A stretch of 64,000 nucleotides of DNA from HyVt-105 sp049975425 (GTDB lineage: Bacteria; Bacteroidota; Bacteroidia; Bacteroidales; VadinHA17): contig JBNGDI010000008.1 in NCBI GenBank assembly GCA_049975425.1, positions 40,424 through 104,423 of the forward strand. The letters are read 5' to 3'. Position 1 is the first letter of the stretch. Each line of letters opens with the position of its first letter. A program made the position numbers and the translations under genes. This document shows positions 36,446 through 45,400 of the stretch, piece by piece. The notes under the pieces are model-generated. The model was given only the letters and a program-made list of their open reading frames with translations. It was not told where the DNA came from and searched no databases.

Positions 36446-36744
36446 CATACCCCCCTGAGCTTCTCTTTTTGTTTGGTAATCTGGCGTTTCAGCGCATCGA
36501 CAGCTCCGTCGGCAGCCTCCTCAAACGTCTTGCTTTGCTTCTTGGCAAACAGGGGACTGGGAGGTATATCCAGTCTGATCTCTGTAATCTTGTTTTCATC
36601 ATTCTGTGAATTGTCAAGACGCAGAAAAACTTCAGCTCCAATGATCCTGTCATTGTACTGCTCCAGCTTCTTGATCTTCTGTTGTATGAAATTCAGCAAC
36701 TTCTTGTCGGCATCAAACCGAACGGAATGAATTTGAATGTTCAT
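36445..36744 (-). CDS. hpf: ribosome hibernation promoting factor, short form
   Basis: A 99-residue HPF/YfiA-type protein that binds the 30S decoding region and inactivates ribosomes in slow growth. MNIQIHSVRFDADKKLLNFI and NKITEIRLDIPPSPLFAKKQ with FEEAADGAVDALKRQITKQK are the S30AE beta-alpha-beta-beta-beta-alpha pattern. No C-terminal dimerisation domain is present, unlike long HPF of Firmicutes. It lies 25 bases after xerC. Confidence 0.92.
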   Translation of the reverse strand: MNIQIHSVRFDADKKLLNFIQQKIKKLEQYNDRIIGAEVFLRLDNSQNDENKITEIRLDIPPSPLFAKKQSKTFEEAADGAVDALKRQITKQKEKLRGV

Positions 36745-36769
36745 AGCATACGATCTTTTGGTTTGTTAT

Positions 36770-37657
36770 TCATGCCCTTGGATGGGCCTGTTTATATATT
36801 TGCTTGAGTTTTTCAAAAGTATTGTGGGTGTATACCTGGGTAGCCGACAGGTTGGCATGCCCCAGCAATTCCTTGATGGCATTCAGATCAGCCCCCCGGT
36901 TCAATAAATGCGTGGCAAAACTGTGCCTCAGTACATGCGGGCTCTTTTTTTCCATGGTAGTCACCAGCCTGAGATAATGGTTCACCACCCTGTATACAAG
37001 CCTGGGATACAAAGGTTTTCCATGCTGTGTAAGAAACAGGGCAGGAAAGGATTCCCTGGCGAAGTTTTGGCGCTTCATCTCCAGATATTCCGTCAGCTGG
37101 TCCAGGTAAGCCCGGGTAAGGGGAATGATCCTCTGCTTGTTCCGTTTGCCAGTAACCCGCACCTGTGCTTTCTCAAAATCCACATCCTCCTCTTTCATCC
37201 TGATCAGCTCGGCACGCCTCATCCCTGTAAGATACAGGGTTTCAATGATGAGTCGGTTCCTTATCCCCCGGTAATCATCGCCGAACTCATACCTGTCGAG
37301 AAGGTGGTTGATCTTCTCTTCTTCCACAAAACGGGGCAGTTTCTTTTCCTGCCTGGGAGCGCTGATCCTGTCGGCCGGATTCCGGTCCACCAGCCCCCTT
37401 TTCACCAGGTACCTGAAAAACGCCTTCACTGCCGAAAGTTTCCTGGCGACCGTCCGCGGACTGATGCCTTCTTCCATCAGCTTCACCATCCATGCCCTGA
37501 TAAGCCGGTAATCACACTCCTCTGCCGGAACAGGTGGTTCCCTGCCGTCACAGAAACTCATAAACTGCTGAAGGTCATTTCGGTAGGAAACAACCGTATG
37601 GATGGAATATCTTTTCTCGTGCGTTAGAAAACCGATAAATTCTTCCAGGTACTTCAT
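36770..37657 (-). CDS. xerC: tyrosine recombinase XerC/XerD-like
   Basis: A 295-residue site-specific recombinase. The N-terminal SAM-like core-binding domain covers 1-85 (HTVVSYRNDLQQF). The catalytic residues are visible: Arg in LTGMRRAELI, Lys in VTGKRNKQR, HVLRHSFATHLLNRG (His-x-x-Arg), LLGHANLSATQVYTH with the nucleophilic Tyr. Its position between rpsU and hpf is conserved in Bacteroidota and points to chromosome dimer resolution rather than a mobile element. Whether it is the XerC or XerD partner cannot be read from the sequence. Confidence 0.93.
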   Translation of the reverse strand: MKYLEEFIGFLTHEKRYSIHTVVSYRNDLQQFMSFCDGREPPVPAEECDYRLIRAWMVKLMEEGISPRTVARKLSAVKAFFRYLVKRGLVDRNPADRISAPRQEKKLPRFVEEEKINHLLDRYEFGDDYRGIRNRLIIETLYLTGMRRAELIRMKEEDVDFEKAQVRVTGKRNKQRIIPLTRAYLDQLTEYLEMKRQNFARESFPALFLTQHGKPLYPRLVYRVVNHYLRLVTTMEKKSPHVLRHSFATHLLNRGADLNAIKELLGHANLSATQVYTHNTFEKLKQIYKQAHPRA

Positions 37658-37731
37658 GAAGGCAGAGGTTTGATCACGGATTCAACCAGGCAGGGACACA
37701 GGAGGCAAACAGTGTCAGCATCCGGATCAAA

Positions 37732-37923
37732 TTACTCTTCGTCTTCCTTCAGTTTCTGGAGAAAGACGGCACGTTTCACCGTCTGGCGTCGTTTTACAGA
37801 AGGTTTCGTAAAAGCCTGCCGTTCCCGAAGCTCTCGCATGACGCCCGTTTTTTCAAACTTGCGTTTGAATTTCTTAAGCGCTCTTTCAATGTTTTCTCCT
37901 TCTTTAACAGGTATAATTATCAT
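37732..37923 (-). CDS. rpsU: ribosomal protein S21
   Basis: A 63-residue S21: IIIPVKEGENIERALKKFKR, then KTGVMRELRERQAF and the basic C-terminus VKRRQTVKRAVFLQKL. In Bacteroidota S21 is implicated in anti-Shine-Dalgarno sequestration, which fits the scarcity of strong SD sites in this window. It has its own canonical promoter. Confidence 0.95.
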   Translation of the reverse strand: MIIIPVKEGENIERALKKFKRKFEKTGVMRELRERQAFTKPSVKRRQTVKRAVFLQKLKEDEE

Positions 37924-37948
37924 ATCTACTTCCCGATTAATTGAGGCG

Positions 37949-37979
37949 CAAATTTAGAACCGAAAATACATTTTTCAAA
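37949..37979 (-). promoter_or_regulatory. promoter of rpsU-xerC-hpf
   Basis: On the minus strand TTTG (37976-37979), a 19-nt spacer and TAAATTTG (37949-37956) match the consensus exactly. The -33 element is inside a perfect inverted repeat, TTTTTCAAAA-N5-TTTTGAAAAA (37971-37995), which may be an operator or a terminator of upstream transcription. Confidence 0.82.
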
Positions 37980-38126
37980 ATTTTCTTTTGAAAAAGGGAT
38001 TTATGATTTATGTACCCGCCCGGTTGGTTATGGTTTCCCGGCAAGCAACGCCGGATCATTTTCCCTCAAATTACAAAAATTTTATGGCAAATTCAAGTTT
38101 TTCCGCCCTCAAATTCCGCCCGGTGT

Positions 38127-39056
38127 TCAGGGTTGCCGGTGTCCTATTTCCAGGTAAGGAGCTATCCGTCGGTATATGGAATCGGGTAGCAGCCGGTTCC
38201 TGCGAATCTCCTCCAGATTACTGAATCCCCCCTGCGATTCGCGGTACTGCACCAGCGCCCGTGTATGATAATAATCCAGATAGGGGTGCCTGAGCAATTC
38301 CCGAAAACCGGCCCGGTTCAGATCCATTTTCCTGATGCGGGCGCTGTCAATCCACACCCTGCCTCCCCAGCCTGCAATCAGCGAGTCATCCAGGCCATAC
38401 ACCTCCCCCACCTGGTCCATACTGTAAAACCCGCCTATCAGCAACCTGTAACGCACCAGCCGGGAAGCCAGAACCGGACCAACCCCCGGCAGAACCTGCA
38501 GTTCGGCCGAATCGGCGGTATTCAGGTCGAGAGGTGCTGCAACGGCCGGTGATGCCTTTTTTCCATCAGATTCCTTTTCAGACATTTCTGCTCCGCCCTC
38601 CCCTGTACCCCGCGGAATCCGGATATACGGTTCCAGCAATGCATAGCGGCCGGAATCCAGACCATAAATCTTTTTCAGATCGGCCGGTACCCGGAAAACA
38701 CCCCCGCTCTTCAAATAATTATCGGCCGTACGGGCCTGACGGGGAGTTAATCCAAGGTTCAGCCAGTCGTTATACGAGTTCTCATTGGGATTGAAAGGAA
38801 ACAGCTTCACCACCCCATCCGGATTCTGCCATTCTTCCCGTAAGGAGGCCATCCCCGCTTCCTGCTCCAGGCTCCCCTCAAAATTCCGGACCTCTTCAGC
38901 CAGCTCTCCGGCAGAAGGCCAGTCGGGAGGAAACAGCTTATTCCGCACAAGCGGAAACAGCATAATACCAGTCATCAGACAAACCCATAAAAGAATGCCC
39001 CGCTTTTCCCTCATGGAAAAGGACAGGAACGGCCTGATCTTTTCTTTCCATTTCAT
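38127..39056 (-). CDS. membrane-anchored helix-hairpin-helix (ComEA-like) protein
   Basis: About 309 residues with one N-terminal membrane span (GILLWVCLMTGIMLFPLV) and three or more HhH-type repeats: FPFNPNENSYNDWLNLGLTP, LDLNTADSAELQVLPGVGP with VLASRLVRYR, and MDLNRAGFRELLRHPYL with ALVQYRES. ComEA-type HhH domains bind double-stranded DNA. The three LN/FN-initiated repeats suggest an extracytoplasmic DNA-binding or scaffold role. A start four codons upstream is possible. No competence gene is adjacent. Confidence 0.82.
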   Translation of the reverse strand: MKWKEKIRPFLSFSMREKRGILLWVCLMTGIMLFPLVRNKLFPPDWPSAGELAEEVRNFEGSLEQEAGMASLREEWQNPDGVVKLFPFNPNENSYNDWLNLGLTPRQARTADNYLKSGGVFRVPADLKKIYGLDSGRYALLEPYIRIPRGTGEGGAEMSEKESDGKKASPAVAAPLDLNTADSAELQVLPGVGPVLASRLVRYRLLIGGFYSMDQVGEVYGLDDSLIAGWGGRVWIDSARIRKMDLNRAGFRELLRHPYLDYYHTRALVQYRESQGGFSNLEEIRRNRLLPDSIYRRIAPYLEIGHRQP

Positions 39057-39121
39057 CGGGCAGAACAAATCGCGGCGCCACGTTCACCGACCAATGATTA
39101 CCGCACTGTCTTTATACAGGT

Positions 39122-40471
39122 TCAGAACAGTCCCAGGCTGTTCAGAAAAACAAGCGCTATGGCAATGGGAGCTATGAATCTCACAATAAACAGGAACAAA
39201 GGATAATACCTTACAGGGAACATACCGTTGCTCGACAATTCCCCCGCCACTTTCGGTTTCCCCATAAACCAACCAACAAATACCACAATAAAGAAACCTC
39301 CCAGGGGCAGCATGTAATTGGCCGAGGTATGGTCGAGCAGTTCAAAAACACTTAAACCAAAAATGTCAAGCTCTCTGAACCACGACCACGACCCGGAAGC
39401 AAAAATACCCAGCACAGAAATTGCCAGTGCGGCCATTATGGTGGCCTTCCTGCGTCCGAGCTGGAATTCTTCCGTGAAATTGGCAACCACCACCTCGAGC
39501 ACCGAGATGGTTGACGTAAGAGCCGCAACCGCCAGCAACAGGAAAAATATCATTGAAAAGAAATACCCTCCGGGCATCTGCTGAAAGATCACCGGCAGGG
39601 TTTTGAACACCAGATCTTCTCCGGAAGCAGGGTCAATGCTGAAAGCAAAAACCGCGGGGAAAATGGCTACCCCGGCCAGTACCGCAATGAAGGTGTCGGT
39701 AAGTGAAACACTTACCGCAGTATTGCCCAGTCTTTCTTTTTTCTTTATATACGAACCATAGGTGATCAATGTCCCCATTCCTATGCTCAGGGAGAAAAAG
39801 GCCTGTCCCAGGGCTTCCAGCACCACCTTGCCGGTTATTTTGGAAAAATCGGGCCTGAAAAGAAATACCAATCCTTCTCCGGCTCCCGGAAGGGTGAGGG
39901 AACGAATACTCAGGGCAATCAGCAACAAAAGAAGAACCGGCATCAACACCTTGGTATATTTTTCAATCCCTTTCTGTATGCCTGACATCACAATGCAGGA
40001 GGTCATCACCATGAAAACCAGAAACCAGATAACGGGACGGGCCGATCCCGAACGGAAAGTATCGAACATGGCGCTCAACTCCTCTCCCGACTTGCCGGAA
40101 AAACCGTTCACAACCGACTGGTAGAGGTACTCCATGGTCCAGCCCGCTACGGCAGCATAAAAAGCCAGGATCATAAAGGCAGCCGCCACTCCCATAATTC
40201 CCACCAGATACCATGGTTTTCCTGGGGCCAGAATCCTGAATGCACCATAGGGGTTACGCTGTGCACTGCGACCGATAACAAATTCCGACATCATCACAGG
40301 AATACCTATTACCACAACAAAAATCACATAAATCAGTAAAAAAGCACCTCCGCCGTTGGCCCCCAGTACATATGGAAAACGCCAGATATTGCCCAGCCCG
40401 ATGGCCGAACCGGCAGCAGCTGCAATCACTCCGAATTTACTGCCGAAACTGTCACGATTGGTAAGGTCCAT
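39122..40471 (-). CDS. neurotransmitter:sodium symporter (SNF) family transporter
   Basis: About 449 residues with 11 or so membrane spans, a LeuT-fold Na+-coupled symporter for amino acids or similar solutes. The TM1 signature is GSAIGLGNIWRFPYVLGANG followed by GGAFLLIYV. The start chosen, MDLTNRDSFGSKFG, is the usual one; the longer frame adds a 38-residue Cys/His-rich stretch of no transporter character. The substrate is unknown. It diverges from pyk across a very AT-rich region. Confidence 0.9.
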   Translation of the reverse strand: MDLTNRDSFGSKFGVIAAAAGSAIGLGNIWRFPYVLGANGGGAFLLIYVIFVVVIGIPVMMSEFVIGRSAQRNPYGAFRILAPGKPWYLVGIMGVAAAFMILAFYAAVAGWTMEYLYQSVVNGFSGKSGEELSAMFDTFRSGSARPVIWFLVFMVMTSCIVMSGIQKGIEKYTKVLMPVLLLLLIALSIRSLTLPGAGEGLVFLFRPDFSKITGKVVLEALGQAFFSLSIGMGTLITYGSYIKKKERLGNTAVSVSLTDTFIAVLAGVAIFPAVFAFSIDPASGEDLVFKTLPVIFQQMPGGYFFSMIFFLLLAVAALTSTISVLEVVVANFTEEFQLGRRKATIMAALAISVLGIFASGSWSWFRELDIFGLSVFELLDHTSANYMLPLGGFFIVVFVGWFMGKPKVAGELSSNGMFPVRYYPLFLFIVRFIAPIAIALVFLNSLGLF

Positions 40472-40736
40472 AGAAAAATGTGTAAAATGATGAATGAACG
40501 CTCCACAGGGGCTGCAATATGGCAAATTTTCATGTTTCCTGCAATATGCCTGAAAGCATTCTGAAAAAATAGAATTGAGAATCAATATTATTTATGCGAT
40601 AGTACTATTTATTAATATTATATTTAATTTTTATTATATATATTTTAAATATATTAAATATTATTTGAATAATATTTTCGCTTGTACCAGCTGGTAATAT
40701 TTGATTAATTTTATGCGGTATCAAGCATTATGAATT
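40472..40736. other. AT-rich divergent intergenic region between the symporter and pyk
   Basis: The stretch 40,570-40,680 is almost pure A/T with palindromic runs such as ATATATTTTAAATATAT-like segments. No gene is seen. The pyk side has a partial promoter (CTTG at 40681-40684, then TAATTTTA at 40706-40713, 21-nt spacer). Confidence 0.6.
40685..40696. promoter_or_regulatory. perfect 12-bp palindrome upstream of pyk
   Basis: TACCAGCTGGTA is GC-rich inside an AT-rich region. It lies between the candidate -33 and -7 elements of pyk, 41 bp before the ATG. A repressor site is plausible; the regulator is unknown. Confidence 0.4.
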
Positions 40737-42167
40737 ATGGTTTCGATTTGCTCATCCAAAACCAAGATTATTGCCACCATCGGGCCGTCATGCTCCGGCC
40801 TGGAAACATTAAGGCAAATGTTCAGCGAAGGCATCGACCTGTGCAGGCTCAATTTTTCACATGGCTGTCATGACGACCACCTGAAAGTGATCAGGAATAT
40901 CCGGGTACTGAATGAGGAACTGGGGAAGCAGATAGCCATTCTGGCCGATCTGCAGGGCCCCAAGCTACGGGTGGGAGAAATGCAGGACAACGGGGTTTTT
41001 CTGGAAAACGGAAAGATACTGGATATAGTTACCACCCCCTGCATGGGAACTCCTGAAAAAATATTCCTGAATTACCAGGGATTGCCGGCCGATGTGAAAC
41101 CCGGCGACCCGCTCCTGCTCGACGACGGAAAACTGAAACTCAGGGTGCTGGAAACCAACGGCCAAGACAGGGTCAGGGCAGAAGTGGTACACGGGGGATT
41201 GCTTTCCTCACGGAAGGGTGTGAATCTTCCCGACACCAGCATTTCACTGCCAAGCCTTACGGAAAAAGACATTCGGGATGCCGAATTCGTGCTCGAACAG
41301 GATATCGACTGGCTGGCCCTGTCGTTCGTGCGTTCGGCCACCGATGTTATCGAACTGAAAAAGCTGGTGAAGAAGAAAAAGAAAGCCACGCGCATCATTG
41401 CAAAGATTGAAAAACCGGAAGCCCTGGCCGAAATCGACAATATCATTGATCTGGCTGACGGGATCATGATTGCACGGGGGGATCTGGGAGTGGAGGTGGA
41501 TTACGACAGGGTACCCCTTATTCAGAAAAATATCATCAGAAAATGCATTGACCACGCCCGGCCGGTCATTATTGCCACCCAGATGCTCGAAAGCATGACC
41601 AACAACTTCCGTCCCACCCGCGCCGAAGCCAACGATGTGGCCAATGCCGTGCTCGACGGAGCCGACGCCCTCATGCTGAGCGGGGAGACCTCCGTGGGAA
41701 AATATCCGGTGGAGGTGATCCGTACCATGCAAAAGATAATCAACTGGACCGAGAAGAACGGGGCACATTTTATCCGCGAACATGCACCGACAGAAATGTC
41801 CACCTCTTTCCTGCCCGATTCCATCTGTTACAATGCCGTGATGATGGCCCGGCAAGCCCGGGCCACGGCCATTATTACCTTTACCCATTCGGGTTACACG
41901 GCGCAACGCATTTCAAGCCACCGGCCCACCACCGATATTTTTGCCTTCACCAGCAACAAGAGACTTTTGAATTCCCTTTCCCTGTTATGGGGGGTGCAGG
42001 CCTTCCACATGGATTACTTTGAAAAAATCGATGAAGCCATAGCCCACACCATCACATTCCTGAAAGAAAGAAAACTGGTGGAGGAAGGGCAGGTGGTGGT
42101 TCACGTAGGCAGCACGCCCCTGGTCAAACGGGGACAAACCAATATGATCAAGCTGAGTTATATCTGA
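40737..42167 (+). CDS. pyk: pyruvate kinase
   Basis: A 476-residue enzyme converting phosphoenolpyruvate and ADP to pyruvate and ATP. TKIIATIGPSCSGLETLRQM opens the barrel, LADLQGPKLRVGEM binds substrate, the catalytic Lys/Glu segment is IIAKIEKPEAL, metal binding is MIARGDLGVEVDYDRVPLIQ, and NDVANAVLDGADALMLSGET lies at the interface. The C-terminal domain is shortish and no extra PEP-utiliser domain is fused. The stop is 4 bases from the convergent tamL stop. Confidence 0.96.
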   Translation: MVSICSSKTKIIATIGPSCSGLETLRQMFSEGIDLCRLNFSHGCHDDHLKVIRNIRVLNEELGKQIAILADLQGPKLRVGEMQDNGVFLENGKILDIVTTPCMGTPEKIFLNYQGLPADVKPGDPLLLDDGKLKLRVLETNGQDRVRAEVVHGGLLSSRKGVNLPDTSISLPSLTEKDIRDAEFVLEQDIDWLALSFVRSATDVIELKKLVKKKKKATRIIAKIEKPEALAEIDNIIDLADGIMIARGDLGVEVDYDRVPLIQKNIIRKCIDHARPVIIATQMLESMTNNFRPTRAEANDVANAVLDGADALMLSGETSVGKYPVEVIRTMQKIINWTEKNGAHFIREHAPTEMSTSFLPDSICYNAVMMARQARATAIITFTHSGYTAQRISSHRPTTDIFAFTSNKRLLNSLSLLWGVQAFHMDYFEKIDEAIAHTITFLKERKLVEEGQVVVHVGSTPLVKRGQTNMIKLSYI

Positions 42168-42171
42168 ACGA

Positions 42172-44541
42172 TCAGAAGGGATACCCGATCCCGATCTGGA
42201 GGGTAAAATCATCTTTCAGGGTCCACCTTTCTGTTCCGATTACCCACCGCAGATGCTCCGGTTCCCTGGGATCGCGGACCTTCATACCCAGATCGAGCCG
42301 GAACAGAACGAACGTAAAGTCGAAGCGGAAACCCAGGCCCGTACCCATAGCAATCTCCCGGTAGAAACGGTTCCATTTGAACTCGGCGCCCGTCCTTTCG
42401 TCGCGTGCACTGATATCCCATACGTTACCGGCATCCAGGAACAGAGCGCCTTCCATGACCCAGAACAATTTGAACCGGTATTCCACATTGGCCTCCATCT
42501 TGATGTCCCCCGTCAGGTTGGGATACCGCAGGTTGGCCTCATCGTAATACGAACCTGGTCCCAGCGATCGTACATGCCATGCCCGCAGGCTGTTGGCCCC
42601 TCCGGAAAAATACTTTTTTTCGAAAGGCAGGGCACGGGAATTCCCGTACGGATAGCCAATGCCACCGAACAACCGGTACACGAATTCGTTCGATTCGTTC
42701 AGCACCTGGTGAAAACTCAGGTCGAAATCAGATTTCACATACTGTGCATATTCCATTCCAAACAGGCGGTATGCCCCGTTCGGTTTGGGCGTATCGACCA
42801 GTTTGTGAAACCCCGTGAGCAGGTTTCCGGCCATCCCGGCATTGAAGCGGAAAAAGATAAAATCGGTCTTCCTCTTGATATTCTGATTGTTGAATACAAA
42901 GTTGTAGGTGAACTCGGGGATCATTACGTTCTTGTAGCTGTATTCCAGGTATGTTCCCCTGATCCGGTCCATGAAATACGGACTGATATTAAATATCCTG
43001 ACCGCATATAATTCGAAGGGATTCACCGTATGCGAATTGAACCGGTTCCCGTCCCAATGGTACCCGAAAGACGCATTGGCAATGGTACGGGTATAATCGG
43101 GACGGCGCTGGAAATTGTAAGCCGTGGTAATCCGCGTCTTCGGGTCATACTTCTTCACAAAGCTTTCCTTGTTCAGAAAAGGTAGCAGGTACACGGGCAA
43201 CTGCAGATTGGCTTCGGCCCCCAGTTCAAGGGTGTTCTTCAGTCCGCTTTCATTTTCAGCAAGGGTTTCAATAGCTCCCTTGAATTTCAGGTCGAATATT
43301 TCCGCACCCCGGAAAAGGTTTTTGTGCTGGTAAATAAAATTGCCGGCAACGCCCAGATTTCCTGAAGAATTTGTACCCTCCACCTCCACGGTATACGACT
43401 GGCGTGTCATAGGTGTAAGCTGTATCTGGCAATTCAGCAGGTACTCATCATCGGGGCCGACAGGCCGGTACGGATCCTCGAAAAACTGAATGTTTATCCC
43501 CTTGAAAATACGCAGGGAACTAAGGTGTTCATAGGTTTTGTCCACATCTTCCAGGCGGTATCGGTTCCCTTCCACAATGTAGTTGGAACGTGTCACCACC
43601 CTGGGCCGGACGGTAAAATCCAGATCTTTGCCGGTAAATGAAATCCCCCGGTACACCATCGTATCCAGGTCGCTGAAATAGGAATTCCCCTGGGCCAGTG
43701 CCTGCACCGGGTCAAAATCCATGAATACGTTAACCTGATTGATGCGGTATTTGCGGTGAGGTTCTGTGCTGAAGCGGGTGGGTGTTACCCTGACCTGATA
43801 CGGTTTTATTCCCAGAAAAACATCCACCTGGTGATTCCCCACAGTGGAATCCACTTCAAAATAGATGTATTCCTTGCTAAAATTAAAATACCCCCTGTTT
43901 TTCAGAAAGGTCTCAAGCCGTTGCCGTTCTTCCTGCAAAAGGTCCTGTTCATATCGCACACCGGGTTTTAACAGTGTCTGCGCCGAATCGGCCAGCACAA
44001 CCTCTTCCAGGGTGGGATCCTCGAATCTGTAATTGAGTTCCCGCAGGGTATAAGGATCGCCGGCATGGATATGGTAAGAAACGGTGGCTTTCTGTTTCCT
44101 GAATGTGGCCATATCGGTCACCTCGGCATTGAAATACCCTTTGTTCCGGATATACTGTTTTAGCTGGTCACGGGACAGCTCGCGCAGGCGGGGGTCATAG
44201 ATCACGGGCGGTTCTCCGATTTTCCGGAGCCAGTTGTGGAACCAGTTGTCCTTTTCGAGGTTGGATAGATTGTACAAACCCAGGTGGAAACGCACTCCCA
44301 GGATCTTTTTGTTGGGATGTTGCCGTAAATAACTGCGCAGCTGGTCCTTTTCGATCTTCCGTTTCTCGAATTTAAGCTTATTTTTGTGAAGCAGGTATTC
44401 GTTCTCGGGAACGTATTTCGTAGGATTGCATGAGGCAAGGGGAAGAATGAATATTGCCGCATACCAGAATAACCTGGCCGGAGAATAGGGTGACGTATTT
44501 CGGTTACTCCTGTTCAATGGTCGTACGGCAAAAGATGCCAT
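42172..44541 (-). CDS. tamL: TamL-type outer-membrane assembly lipoprotein (BamA/TamA superfamily)
   Basis: A 789-residue Omp85-family protein. Its start carries a lipoprotein signal (LFWYAAIFILPLASC, lipid Cys38), the feature separating the Bacteroidota TamL from BamA and TamA. POTRA-like repeats cover about 60-400 (LRELSRDQLKQYIRNKGYFN; ERQRLETFLKNRGYFNFSKE), and the 16-stranded barrel ends TLQIGIGYPF with a terminal Phe. The ATG chosen is the only Met shortly before the signal; the longer frame reads through the divergent trmH start. Known TamL pairs with TamB; no tamB is adjacent here. A TATATTTG element ends one base before the ATG. Confidence 0.88.
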   Translation of the reverse strand: MASFAVRPLNRSNRNTSPYSPARLFWYAAIFILPLASCNPTKYVPENEYLLHKNKLKFEKRKIEKDQLRSYLRQHPNKKILGVRFHLGLYNLSNLEKDNWFHNWLRKIGEPPVIYDPRLRELSRDQLKQYIRNKGYFNAEVTDMATFRKQKATVSYHIHAGDPYTLRELNYRFEDPTLEEVVLADSAQTLLKPGVRYEQDLLQEERQRLETFLKNRGYFNFSKEYIYFEVDSTVGNHQVDVFLGIKPYQVRVTPTRFSTEPHRKYRINQVNVFMDFDPVQALAQGNSYFSDLDTMVYRGISFTGKDLDFTVRPRVVTRSNYIVEGNRYRLEDVDKTYEHLSSLRIFKGINIQFFEDPYRPVGPDDEYLLNCQIQLTPMTRQSYTVEVEGTNSSGNLGVAGNFIYQHKNLFRGAEIFDLKFKGAIETLAENESGLKNTLELGAEANLQLPVYLLPFLNKESFVKKYDPKTRITTAYNFQRRPDYTRTIANASFGYHWDGNRFNSHTVNPFELYAVRIFNISPYFMDRIRGTYLEYSYKNVMIPEFTYNFVFNNQNIKRKTDFIFFRFNAGMAGNLLTGFHKLVDTPKPNGAYRLFGMEYAQYVKSDFDLSFHQVLNESNEFVYRLFGGIGYPYGNSRALPFEKKYFSGGANSLRAWHVRSLGPGSYYDEANLRYPNLTGDIKMEANVEYRFKLFWVMEGALFLDAGNVWDISARDERTGAEFKWNRFYREIAMGTGLGFRFDFTFVLFRLDLGMKVRDPREPEHLRWVIGTERWTLKDDFTLQIGIGYPF

Positions 44542-44617
44542 GCAAATATAGATAAAATCAGGGGAGATAAATACATCACACGAACCTGCAGTTACCGAAT
44601 ACCACAAATTAAGGACC

Positions 44618-45400
44618 ATGCTGTCGAAAAACAAACAAAAACTGATCCGTTCTCTGCAGCAGAAAAAATATCGCGACCGGTACGGACTTTTTCTGGCCGA
44701 AGGGCGCAAAATAGTGGAAGAACTGCTGCAGGAAGGTGCCGAAGCCAATATCCTGGCAGGTACCGAAAAATGGATCAGGAAATACAGCCACCTTCTGAAC
44801 AATATCAAGGTAACCCCCGATTTGCTTGGTGAAAAAGAAATGAAATCGGTCAGTCTGATGAGCACCCCACAGGAAGTGCTGGCCGTGTTTCGGAAGCCTG
44901 TTTACTCACCCGTCTGGGAAAACGTGGAACAGTCTCTTTCGCTTGCGCTTGATAACATTCAGGATCCGGGGAATGTGGGTACCATCATCCGGTTGGCCGA
45001 CTGGTTCGGCATAAACGATATTTTCTGTACGCCCGGCACGGCAGATGCATACAATCCTAAAGTGGTACAGGCCTCCATGGGATCCCTGTTCCGGGTAAGG
45101 GTACATTACATACCCATGGAAGAGGTTCTGGAACGTTTCCCTCCACCAGGCCCTCCGCATGTTTACGGCACATTCCCCGACGGCGATTGTCTGTACGATG
45201 CCCCTCTTGACTATCGCGGGATCATTCTCCTGGGTAATGAGGGGGCAGGAATTTCCCCGGCACTGCTTCCCCGCATTCACCGGAAGATCAGTATTCCTTC
45301 CCACCCGGGATCAGGGCTCGATTCACTCAATGTGGCGGTATCCGCAGCCGTGGTTTGTGCCGAGTTCAGAAGAAGGCAGCGAAAGGTTAACCACGGCTGA
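44618..45400 (+). CDS. SpoU/TrmH family RNA 2'-O-methyltransferase
   Basis: A 260-residue SPOUT enzyme methylating a ribose in rRNA or tRNA with SAM. The N-terminal RNA-substrate domain (KKYRDRYGLFLAEGRKIVEE) precedes the knot: motif 1 NIQDPGNVGTIIRLADW, motif 2 IILLGNEGAGISPAL, and motif 3 SLNVAVSAAVVCAEF. The target nucleotide cannot be assigned; RlmB-like 23S and TrmH are possible. The 3' end overlaps the convergent FAD gene by 14 bases. Confidence 0.9.
   Translation: MLSKNKQKLIRSLQQKKYRDRYGLFLAEGRKIVEELLQEGAEANILAGTEKWIRKYSHLLNNIKVTPDLLGEKEMKSVSLMSTPQEVLAVFRKPVYSPVWENVEQSLSLALDNIQDPGNVGTIIRLADWFGINDIFCTPGTADAYNPKVVQASMGSLFRVRVHYIPMEEVLERFPPPGPPHVYGTFPDGDCLYDAPLDYRGIILLGNEGAGISPALLPRIHRKISIPSHPGSGLDSLNVAVSAAVVCAEFRRRQRKVNHG

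Noticed and set aside
36770..37657. Tyrosine recombinase as a sign of an integrated element
   Set aside because: Its place between rpsU and hpf is a conserved housekeeping location, and no attachment-site duplication or cargo was seen.
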